Shown here in pieces: positions 51,247 through 60,086 of a stretch of DNA of 64,000 bases. The notes below the pieces were generated by a model, which made no database searches, was not told the origin of the DNA, and saw only the letters and a program-made list of their open reading frames with translations. Position 1 is the first letter of the stretch; each line of letters opens with the position of its first letter. Origin of the DNA: Lachnospiraceae bacterium (lineage in GTDB: Bacteria > Bacillota > Clostridia > Lachnospirales > Lachnospiraceae); assembly GCA_024690205.1 (NCBI GenBank), contig JAILCX010000020.1:62001-126000 (forward strand). The letters run 5' to 3'. The position numbers and the translations under genes were made by a program.

Positions 51247-51275
51247 TTGTTGATATCTTACTTATTTGATATTCT
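51247..51275 (+). promoter_or_regulatory. Possible promoter of the hydrogenase gene
   Basis: TTGTTG (51247-51252), 17-base spacer, TATTCT (51270-51275). Weakly matching both elements; start near 51282 and ATG at 51310 with CGGAG 8-12 bases upstream. Confidence 0.35.
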
Positions 51276-51309
51276 GTTTATGATGAAAATATAAAACGGA
51301 GATTGCCTT

Positions 51310-52794
51310 ATGAGCATGCGTGGTATAGATACTCAGGTCAGAAAAGACAGAAGAAGGATATTTAAAGAGGTCGCTCTTCTAGCTTATGAATCCGAAAACC
51401 TGATCGATGATATTGAAGAACTTCCATACAAGATAGTTGATTATGATGAGTCGCCCTTCCAGAGTGTATACAGGGAAAGATCCATAGTAAGAGAAAGAAT
51501 AAGACTTGCGATGGGACTTTCATTGCGGCCTGAAAATAAGCATTCGCATCTGACGCAGGGCCTTGAAGAATCAAATATAGCCGAAAAATATTATGAACCC
51601 CCTCTTATGCAGGTCATACCCTCAGCATGTAATGCATGTCCCGAAAACCAGTACATCGTTACCGATAAATGTATGGGATGCGTGGCTCATCCTTGCCGTG
51701 AGGTCTGCCCCAGAGGTGCTATCACGATGAAGAACGGCAAATCCTTCATCGATGAAGAAAAATGCGTTAAATGCGGTAAATGCAAGGCTGTCTGCCCTTA
51801 TGATGCGATATCGCATCAGGTAAGACCGTGTCTTGATCACTGCGGAGTAGGAGCTATCAAATCTGACTCCAAAGGAAGAGCTTATATAGATAATGAACAT
51901 TGCGTTGCATGCGGACAATGTATGGTAAGCTGTCCTTTCGGTGCAATAGCCGATAAATCTCAGATATTCCAGCTGATTCGGGCCATGCAGTCGGGCAAAA
52001 AGATCATCGCCCAGGTTGCTCCTGCATTTGTCGGCCAGTTCGGACCTTCTGTTACGCCTGAAATGTTAAAAACGGCTCTTAAGGAACTTGGATTTTTTGA
52101 TGTATACGAAACCGCGATAGGTGCCGACCTTGGATGTATGGCCGAAGCTGAAAACTACGTAAAAGAAGTTACTACGGGTAAAGTTCCCTTTGCCCTAACA
52201 AGCTGTTGTCCTTCATGGGCATCTTTGGCAAAGATCTTTTTCCCCGAGACCATAGATAAGATATCGAATGAGCTTACACCGATGGTGGCAACAGCCCGTG
52301 TGATCAAAGAAAAATATCCGGATGCCCTTATCGTGTTCATCGGGCCCTGTGCTTCCAAAAAACTTGAGGCATCAAGACGTACCGTAAGATCGGATGTTGA
52401 TTTTGTCATTACTTTTGAAGAATTAACGGGTATGTTTGAGGCTAAGGGTATACTGCTTGAAGAGATAAAAGCATTGGATCAGCTTAATGATGCAACCGGA
52501 GCCGGAAGAGGATACGGTGTTGCGGGAGGAGTTGCTTCCGCAATAGAAAAATGTATCAACGAATACTACCCCGGAACCGAAGTACATATAGAACATGCCG
52601 AAGGATTAAGTGAATGCAAAAAGATGCTGATGCTTGCCAAAGCAGGAAAGAAGAACGGATGCCTTATAGAAGGAATGGCCTGTCCCGGAGGATGCATAGC
52701 AGGAGCCGGAACTAATATCGCGATAAATACCGCACAGAATGCCGTTCATTCGTTTGCGGATGAAGCCGCAAAGAAGATTCCGGAAAAAGAATAG
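51310..52794 (+). CDS. [FeFe] hydrogenase, group B type
   Basis: A 494-residue monomer. Residues 105-215 bind several Fe-S clusters (CNACPEN, CMGCVAHPCREVC, CVKCGKCKAVC, CVACGQCMVSC). The H-cluster domain has the three signatures TSCCPSW (L1), GPCASKKLE (L2) and EGMACPGGCIAGAG (L3), so the active-site Cys ligands are intact. It reduces protons or oxidises H2 via ferredoxin. It belongs to the group B hydrogenases common in Clostridia rather than the bifurcating HydABC type. No maturation genes (HydEFG) are seen in this window. A terminator follows. Confidence 0.9.
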   Translation: MSMRGIDTQVRKDRRRIFKEVALLAYESENLIDDIEELPYKIVDYDESPFQSVYRERSIVRERIRLAMGLSLRPENKHSHLTQGLEESNIAEKYYEPPLMQVIPSACNACPENQYIVTDKCMGCVAHPCREVCPRGAITMKNGKSFIDEEKCVKCGKCKAVCPYDAISHQVRPCLDHCGVGAIKSDSKGRAYIDNEHCVACGQCMVSCPFGAIADKSQIFQLIRAMQSGKKIIAQVAPAFVGQFGPSVTPEMLKTALKELGFFDVYETAIGADLGCMAEAENYVKEVTTGKVPFALTSCCPSWASLAKIFFPETIDKISNELTPMVATARVIKEKYPDALIVFIGPCASKKLEASRRTVRSDVDFVITFEELTGMFEAKGILLEEIKALDQLNDATGAGRGYGVAGGVASAIEKCINEYYPGTEVHIEHAEGLSECKKMLMLAKAGKKNGCLIEGMACPGGCIAGAGTNIAINTAQNAVHSFADEAAKKIPEKE

Positions 52795-52798
52795 ATAT

Positions 52799-52823
52799 AA
52801 ACCCGTGTCATTGACACGGGTTT
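52799..52823. terminator. Bidirectional terminator after the hydrogenase gene
   Basis: Perfect 11-bp stem AAACCCGTGTC/GACACGGGTTT with an ATT loop and a TATTTT tail on the plus strand. The minus-strand gene ends 4 bases beyond, so it may serve both. Confidence 0.8.
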
Positions 52824-52826
52824 ATT

Positions 52827-53153
52827 TTACAGCAATTCGTCGAACTCGGAATCATCAAGTATTTCATCAAATCTGTCTGAAACCGCTTCGTATTCATCGT
52901 CGTCTTCTATATAGTCGATCTCGGGTTCTTTGTTTGGATCATCGGGGTCTTCGTGATATCTGTATATCCAGTATTCACCCTCAGCGTTTCCCGAGCCGTC
53001 TTCGTTAAGAGGCAGAAGGACGATGTAATCACGGTCTTTATAATCAAAAATACTTACGACGGCACATAATACATCGGTTCCGTCGTCCAGATTGATCGTG
53101 ACTTTCATTTCTTCTTCAGTATTTTCAAATTCGTTAAAGATTTCGTCTTTCAT
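52827..53153 (-). CDS. DUF1292 family protein (YrzB-like)
   Basis: A 108-residue very acidic protein on the minus strand. The core VTINLDDGTDVLCAVVSIFDYKDRDYIVLLPL...EYWIYRYHED is the DUF1292 pattern; the C-terminal 40 residues are mostly Asp and Glu. The function of the family is unknown. It is transcribed apart from its neighbours and is divergent from the GH13 homologue. Confidence 0.88.
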   Translation of the reverse strand: MKDEIFNEFENTEEEMKVTINLDDGTDVLCAVVSIFDYKDRDYIVLLPLNEDGSGNAEGEYWIYRYHEDPDDPNKEPEIDYIEDDDEYEAVSDRFDEILDDSEFDELL

Positions 53154-53224
53154 AGCATTAATATTACCACAAATATGCTTAATTATGGTAAAATATATAG
53201 GAATTTTTGCAAAATGGAGAAAAT

Positions 53225-55069
53225 ATGAGTCCGGACTTTGAAGTCTACTATTTTAAGCCCGAAAGACCGGGTGTCTATAAATACGATAATGACAAGACAG
53301 CTTTTTGTCTTGATGCAGGTGATGAATTCGGCAGGTTTAAAAAAGCGGGAGTGATCCTTTACGATAAGGATCTTAAGGAAAAACGTTTCCCGTTTAAGAC
53401 CTCTTACGGAATCGGCTCTTTATACGCACTTGCAATAAAAGGTAATCTTAAGGATCTGACATATAATTTCTATATCGATGATAAAATCATAAACGATCCG
53501 TACGGCAGGGCATTTACCAAAACGGAGTCTTTCGGCATACCCCAGAAACAACCGCAAAGAGGGATCTTAAAAGAAAATGGTTTTGAATGGGGGGATGATA
53601 AAAATCCCCGTATCCCTTATGAAAATACGATCATGTACGGATTGAACGTACGTGCCTTTACGATGCATTCATCTTCGAAGGTAAAGAATAAAGGAACGTT
53701 CGAAGGTATAGTTCAAAAACTCGATCACCTTAAGAGTCTGGGCATAACAACTATCGTTCTCATGCCGCCTTATGAGTTTGATGAATGTCTTTCGATAAAA
53801 AATTCTGAAAAGCCGAGAAATGTCGATGAATTAAAATCTAATATAGCGGAACCCAAAGTAAACTGCTGGGGCTTCCAGAAAGCCAATTATTTTGCACCGA
53901 AGGCTCTCTATTGCGCATCGGATGATCCGGTAAACAGTTTTAAATCCCTTATAAAGGCTTGCCATGAAAAGAATATAGAAGTGCTTGCACACTTTTATTT
54001 TACGCCTGACATGAAACCCTCAATGATCATCGATGCCCTTAAGTACTGGGTATATGAATTTCATCTTGATGGCTTCAGGCTTAGCGGTTTCGATATCCCT
54101 TATAGGGAAATTCTTACCGAAAGCGTATTAAAGACCAGTAAATTATGGTTTTCTTACATACCTGAGGAGTATACGCACCTTCTTGCACAAAAGCCTTTCT
54201 TTAAGAATATCGCATGCGACAACAACGGTTACCGCGATCTTATCAGAAAGTTCAATAAGTCAGACGAGGGTGTGCTTAATGACTTTATAAAACTAGAAAA
54301 AGCTAATCCCCAAAATGTCGGACTCATCAATTATGTATGTGATTATGACGGATTTACACTTAAGGATCTTTACACATACGAAAGAAAACACAACGAAGAT
54401 AACGGTGAGAATAATTTCGACGGTAATGACATAAACCACTCTTGGAATTGCGGAGCTGAAGGTGAAAGCCGTAAAAAGGCTATAAATGAATCAAGGTTAA
54501 GACAGATTAAAAACATCCTTGTCTTTTTGTTTATCGGTTCGGGAACTCCATATATCTTCAGCGGTGATGAACTCGGTAATTCAAGATATGGAAATAACAA
54601 CGCCTATTGTCTTGATGATGAAAAAGGATATGTTGAATGGAAGGAAAACCAATTTTCAAGGCAGATCCTTTCTTTCACAAAGACAATGATAAACTTAAGG
54701 ATGAACAATCCGATCCTGCATATGAAAGATGAGTTTAAAAACCTTGATACGCTCGGCAACGGTTTCCCCGATCTTTCATATCACGGATTTGAGGCATGGA
54801 GACCTGATCTCGGCTATAACTCAAGGACTATAGGACTTTGCTTCTACGGCCCGAGTTCCGGCAACAGGGATGACCGGTCATTTTATGTCGGCATAAACAT
54901 GCATTGGGAAAATCACAGACTTGCCGTGCCCAAGCCTCCCAAAGGCTATGAATACAAAAAGATATTGGATACTTCCGGAAAAGAAGGTCTTTCAAAGAAT
55001 AATGAGATTCCGGTTGCGGCAAGAAGTATTTCAATATATGAGATAAGTTCAAAGGGTTCTTCAAAATGA
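53225..55069 (+). CDS. Glycogen debranching enzyme homologue (GH13/CBM48) lacking catalytic residues
   Basis: About 614 residues. Residues 10-100 form a CBM48-like domain, followed by a GH13 barrel in GlgX/isoamylase order: NVRAFT, the ITTIVLMPPYEFDE strand, NCWGFQKANYFAPK, then HLDGFRLSGFD, where the nucleophile Asp of GFRxD is Ser287. The acid/base Glu position (KLIAEPW in GlgX) reads KLWFSYI, with Ser310. Region IV CDYDGFTLKDL keeps Asp but has Tyr for His. The fold is intact, but it is probably inactive as a glycosidase. ATG 53225 has GGAG 5 bases upstream. The best guess is a glucan-binding or regulatory protein. Confidence 0.8.
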   Translation: MSPDFEVYYFKPERPGVYKYDNDKTAFCLDAGDEFGRFKKAGVILYDKDLKEKRFPFKTSYGIGSLYALAIKGNLKDLTYNFYIDDKIINDPYGRAFTKTESFGIPQKQPQRGILKENGFEWGDDKNPRIPYENTIMYGLNVRAFTMHSSSKVKNKGTFEGIVQKLDHLKSLGITTIVLMPPYEFDECLSIKNSEKPRNVDELKSNIAEPKVNCWGFQKANYFAPKALYCASDDPVNSFKSLIKACHEKNIEVLAHFYFTPDMKPSMIIDALKYWVYEFHLDGFRLSGFDIPYREILTESVLKTSKLWFSYIPEEYTHLLAQKPFFKNIACDNNGYRDLIRKFNKSDEGVLNDFIKLEKANPQNVGLINYVCDYDGFTLKDLYTYERKHNEDNGENNFDGNDINHSWNCGAEGESRKKAINESRLRQIKNILVFLFIGSGTPYIFSGDELGNSRYGNNNAYCLDDEKGYVEWKENQFSRQILSFTKTMINLRMNNPILHMKDEFKNLDTLGNGFPDLSYHGFEAWRPDLGYNSRTIGLCFYGPSSGNRDDRSFYVGINMHWENHRLAVPKPPKGYEYKKILDTSGKEGLSKNNEIPVAARSISIYEISSKGSSK

Positions 55070-55614
55070 ATTTCTTTCGTCATTTAAGAACAATAAACAG
55101 ACACCGAAGACTTGTAAGAAAAGGCTGCTTTAAGATTGGCCTGTATTATCAGGGCCTGACCCATGATCTTTCAAAATACTCACCGACTGAGTTTTGGTGC
55201 GGGGTAAAATACTACCAGGGTACAAGATCTCCCAACAATGCCCAAAGAGAAGATATAGGATATTCGGCAGCCTGGCTCCATCATAAAGGCAGAAACAAGC
55301 ATCATTACGAATACTGGATCGACTATTCTCTTGAAAATGCCGATGGTACGATGTTCCCCGTTTCGATGCCGAACAGATACATAGCCGAAATGGTCATGGA
55401 CAGGATCGCGGCAGCCAAAGTCTACTGGGGCAGTAAGTATACGGATTCAAGCCCGTTGCAATATTACAAAAAAAGCGAAGAGCGGATAATCATTCATCCG
55501 GAAACCAAAAGAAAACTCGAATATCTGCTTGAGTATCTTTCGAATAACGGTGAAAAAGCTCTTTACGAACATATAAAAAAGGAATTTTTGAAAAAAGATG
55601 AAAAAGATAATTGA
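55066..55614 (+). CDS. DUF5662 family protein
   Basis: A 182-residue soluble protein. It is rich in conserved His and aromatic residues: GLTHDLSKYSPTEFW, AWLHHKGRNKHHYEYWIDY, which look like a metal-binding helical core of HD-like type. The family is common in Lachnospiraceae and is uncharacterised (sometimes misnamed catalase). It overlaps the GH13 homologue stop by four bases and overlaps the GtrA gene by 17 bases. Confidence 0.82.
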   Translation: MNFFRHLRTINRHRRLVRKGCFKIGLYYQGLTHDLSKYSPTEFWCGVKYYQGTRSPNNAQREDIGYSAAWLHHKGRNKHHYEYWIDYSLENADGTMFPVSMPNRYIAEMVMDRIAAAKVYWGSKYTDSSPLQYYKKSEERIIIHPETKRKLEYLLEYLSNNGEKALYEHIKKEFLKKDEKDN

Positions 55615-56050
55615 ATTGTACAAAAAATACCGTGAAGGAATTGATTACCTGTTTTGGGGCGGAGTGGCATTTGTTTTAAGCATGTTTTTATTCTGGCTTT
55701 TTGCGGCTAAATTCGGTTGGAACGAAGTAGTTGCTAATACCGTTAACTGGGTAATTTGCGTAATCTTTACTTTCTTTACAAACAAGTTTTTTGTTTTCAG
55801 GAGTAAGACCGAAGAAGCAAAAGCATTCTTCCGCGAGTTCCTTTCATTTACCGCGGCAAGGCTTTTCACACTGATACTTGAAGATATCATAATCTGGATC
55901 GGATGCTCGCTCATGGGATACAACGAAGGCATACCGCAGATGATAGTCAAGTTTGTAGGACAGTTTGTAGTAATAGTAACCAACTATATCCTTTCAAAGC
56001 TCTGGATCTTTAAAAAGAAGGAAGAGCCGGTCAAAGAAGATGAACAATGA
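55598..56050 (+). CDS. GtrA family membrane protein
   Basis: A 150-residue protein with four transmembrane helices and the GtrA features FFTNKFFVFRSKTEEAKAFFREF between helices 2 and 3 and NYILSKLWIFKKK at the end. Members flip or assist transfer of polyprenyl-linked sugars across the membrane for surface glycan synthesis. It overlaps both neighbours (17 and 11 bases). The matching glycosyltransferase is not in this window. Confidence 0.88.
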   Translation: MKKIIELYKKYREGIDYLFWGGVAFVLSMFLFWLFAAKFGWNEVVANTVNWVICVIFTFFTNKFFVFRSKTEEAKAFFREFLSFTAARLFTLILEDIIIWIGCSLMGYNEGIPQMIVKFVGQFVVIVTNYILSKLWIFKKKEEPVKEDEQ

Positions 56051-57443
56051 TGAACTGATACAAAGAGAATATTTAAATAAGGCAAAGGCTTGTGTTGAGG
56101 AGTACAAAAGGCTCATAGGACATGAGCCTTCATCTTGTGTTGTCACTTTCGGGTGCCAGATGAACGCCAGAGACTCCGAAAAGCTTACGGGGATCCTTAA
56201 AGAAGCCGGATTTACCATAACGGATGATGAAAATGCTGATCTTGTCTTATACAACACCTGTACCGTAAGAGATAATGCAAACCAGAGAGTTTACGGAAGA
56301 CTTGGTCACCTTAACTCTCTTAAAAAGAAGAATCCACATAAAAAGATCGTCCTTTGCGGATGCATGATGCAGGAAGAGACCGTACTTTCAAAGATAAAAG
56401 AATCATACGGTTTTGTTGATCTTATCTTTGGAACACATAACATATTCAAATTTGCGGAACTTCTTTGCCGCATGTTTGAAAGTGACGGAATGATCGTTGA
56501 TATTTGGAAGGATTGCGACCGGATAGTTGAAGAGCTTCCGACTATCCGAAAATTCAGTTACAAATCAGGTGTCAACATCATGTTCGGTTGCGATAATTTC
56601 TGTTCTTACTGTATCGTGCCTTATGTACGCGGCCGTGAAAGATCAAGAAAGAGCGAAGATATCATAAATGAGATCAAAGCTCTTGCCGATGACGGAGTTA
56701 TTGAGATCATGCTCCTTGGCCAGAACGTCAATTCTTACGGCAAAAATCTTGATGAGGATATCACGTTTGCAAAACTCCTTTCTGAAGTAGAAAATATAGA
56801 CGGGATCGAGCGTATACGCTTTATGACGTCTCATCCAAAGGATCTTTCCGATGAGCTTATCGAAGTGATGAAAGATTCAAAAAAGATATGCAGACATCTG
56901 CATCTTCCTCTTCAGGCCGGTTCCAACAAAATATTAAAGGCCATGAACAGGAGATATACAAAGGAATCTTATATTGATCTAGCCCTAAAGATAAGAGATA
57001 AGATCCCTGACATAGCTTTAACTACGGACATCATCGTAGGATTCCCCGGTGAAACCGATGAGGATGTAGACGATACGATAGATGTGATAAAAAAAGTCGG
57101 TTTTGATAATGCATTTACGTTCATATATTCAAAAAGAACCGGCACTCCCGCAGCAAGCATGGAACAGGTTGATGAAGATACCGTTAAAAGAAATTTTGAC
57201 AGAGTACTTAAAGTTGTTCAGGAAACTGCCAGAAATGCCGTCTCACAATATGAAGGAAAGGTCATGGACGCGCTTTGCGAAAGCGTGAACGAACACGATA
57301 AAGCGATGCTGGACGGAAGGCTTTCCAACAATACAATCGTTCATTTTAAAGGCGATGATGCTCTTATAGGGAAGATAGTTCCCGTAAGACTTGTTGAATG
57401 CCACGGTTTTTATTTCACTGGTGAATTATGTCGGAACTTATAA
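56040..57443 (+). CDS. miaB: tRNA-2-methylthio-N6-dimethylallyladenosine synthase MiaB
   Basis: A 467-residue radical SAM methylthiotransferase acting on i6A37 of tRNA. The N-terminal UPF0004 domain has Cys in TFGCQMNARDSE, YNTCTVRDNA and CGCMMQE for the second cluster; the radical SAM core has CDNFCSYC; a TRAM domain ends the protein. The substrate is made by MiaA, encoded three genes further on. It overlaps mutS by 16 bases. Confidence 0.96.
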   Translation: MNNDELIQREYLNKAKACVEEYKRLIGHEPSSCVVTFGCQMNARDSEKLTGILKEAGFTITDDENADLVLYNTCTVRDNANQRVYGRLGHLNSLKKKNPHKKIVLCGCMMQEETVLSKIKESYGFVDLIFGTHNIFKFAELLCRMFESDGMIVDIWKDCDRIVEELPTIRKFSYKSGVNIMFGCDNFCSYCIVPYVRGRERSRKSEDIINEIKALADDGVIEIMLLGQNVNSYGKNLDEDITFAKLLSEVENIDGIERIRFMTSHPKDLSDELIEVMKDSKKICRHLHLPLQAGSNKILKAMNRRYTKESYIDLALKIRDKIPDIALTTDIIVGFPGETDEDVDDTIDVIKKVGFDNAFTFIYSKRTGTPAASMEQVDEDTVKRNFDRVLKVVQETARNAVSQYEGKVMDALCESVNEHDKAMLDGRLSNNTIVHFKGDDALIGKIVPVRLVECHGFYFTGELCRNL

Positions 57444-60085
57444 ATGAAGTAACGCCGATGATGGCGCAATATCTGGAGACAAAAAAGGATTACCCGGACT
57501 GTATCTTGTTTTACAGACTGGGCGATTTTTATGAGATGTTCTTTGATGATGCAAAGATAGCCTCTAAGGAACTTGAACTTACACTTACGGGCAAAAGCTG
57601 CGGACTTGAAGAAAGAGCTCCGATGTGCGGCGTTCCCTATCATGCTGTTGATTCTTATCTTTCAAGGATGGTCGCAAAGGGTTATAAAGTAGCGATCTGC
57701 GAACAGGTTGAAGATCCAAAGACCGCCAAAGGCATAGTAAAAAGAGAAGTAATCCGTATAGTCACGCCCGGAACCAATATCACTCCGGGTGCGATAGATG
57801 AAACAAAGAACAACTATCTCATGTGCATAAGCACGTTTGATAACGGTTCGGGTATATCCGTATGTGATGTTACGACAGGAGATTATTATCTTACCGAAGT
57901 ATATGATTCACGAAGCGTGCTTGATGAGATAATGAAGTATTCTCCGAGTGAGATCATTTGTAATGATGCATTTTTGTTATCCGACCTGGATCTTAATGAT
58001 TTAAAAGGCAGATACGGCATTACCGTATCGCCTCTTGATCCGAGATCCTTTGATGATGAAAGATGTCAAAGAGCGCTTTTAAAGCATTTTAAAGTTAATA
58101 CATTGCAGGGAATGGGAATATCCGATTTTCCTATGGGCATCATAGCCGCCGGTGCATTGATGCTTTATCTTATAGAGACCCAGAAATCATCGCTTGATCA
58201 TATAAGAAGATTATATCCCTACAATACCGGTAAATACATGCTCCTTGACAGCTCGACAAGAAGAAACCTTGAATTGTCCGAAACCATGAGGGATAAGGCC
58301 AAAAGAGGATCGTTACTCTGGATTCTTGATAAGACAAAGACCGCCATGGGCGGACGTTTGTTAAGAAGCTATATAGAGCAGCCTCTTATAGACAAAAATG
58401 AGATCGAACAAAGGCTTGATGCGGTTGAGGATCTTAATGCCCATGCCATCATGAGAGATGAGGTCAGGGAATATTTAAACCCCGTATACGATCTTGAAAG
58501 GCTTCTTGGAAGGATAAGCTATAAGACGGCAAATCCCAGGGACCTTATCGCGTTTAAAAGCTCTTTATCAATGCTTCCTCATATAAAGACTCTTTTAAAG
58601 GATATAAGTTCCTCACTGTTAAAGAACATAGATGATGAAATTGACGATCTTCGTGACATATGCAGTCTCATTGAAGAAGCCATTGTAGATGAACCTCCCA
58701 TAAACGTGCATGAGGGCGGAATCATCAAAAACGGATTTGATGAAAACATTGATAATCTTAAAAATGCAAAGACCGAAGGAAAGACATGGCTTGCACAGCT
58801 TGAAGAAGAGGACAGGGAAAGAACCGGAATAAAGAATCTCCGTGTCAGATATAACAAAGTATTCGGATATTATTTTGAGGTTACAAATTCATATAAAGAC
58901 CTTGTTCCCGAAGATTATATCAGAAAACAGACTCTTACCAATGCAGAACGCTATACTACACCCAAATTAAAGGAACTTGAGGATACCATCCTTAATGCAG
59001 AGGATAAGCTTTATGCTCTGGAGTATGAAACATTCGTAAATATAAGAGAAGCCATTGCAGGGGAGACCGAAAGGATACAGCGTACCGCAAAAGCACTTGC
59101 AAAGCTTGATGTTTTATGTTCATATGCGGTTGTTTCCGAAAGGAACAGATATATACGTCCGTCCATAAATGAAAAAGGCGTCATAAAGTTAAAAGAGGGA
59201 AGGCATCCCGTTATCGAACAGATGATAGATGACGGTCTTTTTATATCAAACGATACTTTTCTTGATAACAAACAAAACTGCATAAGCATAATAACGGGAC
59301 CCAACATGGCCGGAAAATCAACATACATGCGGCAGGTGGCCCTTATCGTCCTTATGATGCAGATAGGATGTTTTGTTCCCTGCAAATCGGCTGATATATG
59401 TATTGTAGACAGGATATTTTCAAGAGTCGGTGCTTCGGATGATCTTTCTTCCGGACAGTCCACGTTTATGGTAGAGATGAACGAGGTGGCTAATATCCTT
59501 AGGAACGCAACCTCCGATTCTCTTTTGATACTTGATGAGATAGGAAGAGGTACTTCGACATTTGACGGTCTTGCGATAGCGTGGGCCGTTATAGAACATA
59601 TCGCAAACAAGCGTCTTTTGGGGGCCAAGACATTATTTGCAACTCATTACCATGAATTGACAGAGCTTGAGGGCCGTATGAGTAATGTGAACAATTATTG
59701 CATTGCAGTTAAAGAGCAGGGTGATGATATCGTCTTTTTAAGAAAGATCGTAAAAGGCGGAGCCGATAAGTCTTACGGTATCCAGGTTGCAAAACTTGCA
59801 GGTGTACCCGATATGGTAACGGACCGTGCAAAAGAGATCGTTGCCGAGCTTGTAGATAATGATATTTCCGAAAAGATACAGAACATAACCATAGATCAAA
59901 AAGACCAGAAGGTTAAAAACGAGCATTTTGACGAAGTTGATCTGGGGCAGATTTCTTTGTTTGACACGTCAACAGACGAGGATGTGTTAAGAGAATTAAA
60001 GGAAATGGATATAGAGTCGCTTCGACCGATAGATGCGCTTAACAGATTATATAAGCTTCAGAATATGCTAAAAAACAGGTGGTAA
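57428..60085 (+). CDS. mutS: DNA mismatch repair protein MutS
   Basis: An 885-residue MutS1. The mismatch-reading Phe-x-Glu lies in DFYEMFFDD near residue 37. The Walker A GPNMAGKSTYMRQ, LDEIGRGTSTFDGLAIAWAV (Walker B) and the ATHYHELTEL loop form the ABC ATPase. All seven usual domains appear full length. It works with MutL, encoded one base after its stop. Overlap with miaB indicates one transcript. Confidence 0.97.
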   Translation: MSELINEVTPMMAQYLETKKDYPDCILFYRLGDFYEMFFDDAKIASKELELTLTGKSCGLEERAPMCGVPYHAVDSYLSRMVAKGYKVAICEQVEDPKTAKGIVKREVIRIVTPGTNITPGAIDETKNNYLMCISTFDNGSGISVCDVTTGDYYLTEVYDSRSVLDEIMKYSPSEIICNDAFLLSDLDLNDLKGRYGITVSPLDPRSFDDERCQRALLKHFKVNTLQGMGISDFPMGIIAAGALMLYLIETQKSSLDHIRRLYPYNTGKYMLLDSSTRRNLELSETMRDKAKRGSLLWILDKTKTAMGGRLLRSYIEQPLIDKNEIEQRLDAVEDLNAHAIMRDEVREYLNPVYDLERLLGRISYKTANPRDLIAFKSSLSMLPHIKTLLKDISSSLLKNIDDEIDDLRDICSLIEEAIVDEPPINVHEGGIIKNGFDENIDNLKNAKTEGKTWLAQLEEEDRERTGIKNLRVRYNKVFGYYFEVTNSYKDLVPEDYIRKQTLTNAERYTTPKLKELEDTILNAEDKLYALEYETFVNIREAIAGETERIQRTAKALAKLDVLCSYAVVSERNRYIRPSINEKGVIKLKEGRHPVIEQMIDDGLFISNDTFLDNKQNCISIITGPNMAGKSTYMRQVALIVLMMQIGCFVPCKSADICIVDRIFSRVGASDDLSSGQSTFMVEMNEVANILRNATSDSLLILDEIGRGTSTFDGLAIAWAVIEHIANKRLLGAKTLFATHYHELTELEGRMSNVNNYCIAVKEQGDDIVFLRKIVKGGADKSYGIQVAKLAGVPDMVTDRAKEIVAELVDNDISEKIQNITIDQKDQKVKNEHFDEVDLGQISLFDTSTDEDVLRELKEMDIESLRPIDALNRLYKLQNMLKNRW

Positions 60086-60086
60086 G

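Noticed and set aside
59011-59628. A 205-residue open frame on the minus strand inside mutS
   Set aside because: It is fully contained in the mutS ATPase region, lacks an RBS and shows low-complexity Ser/Ile-rich composition typical of antisense shadow frames.
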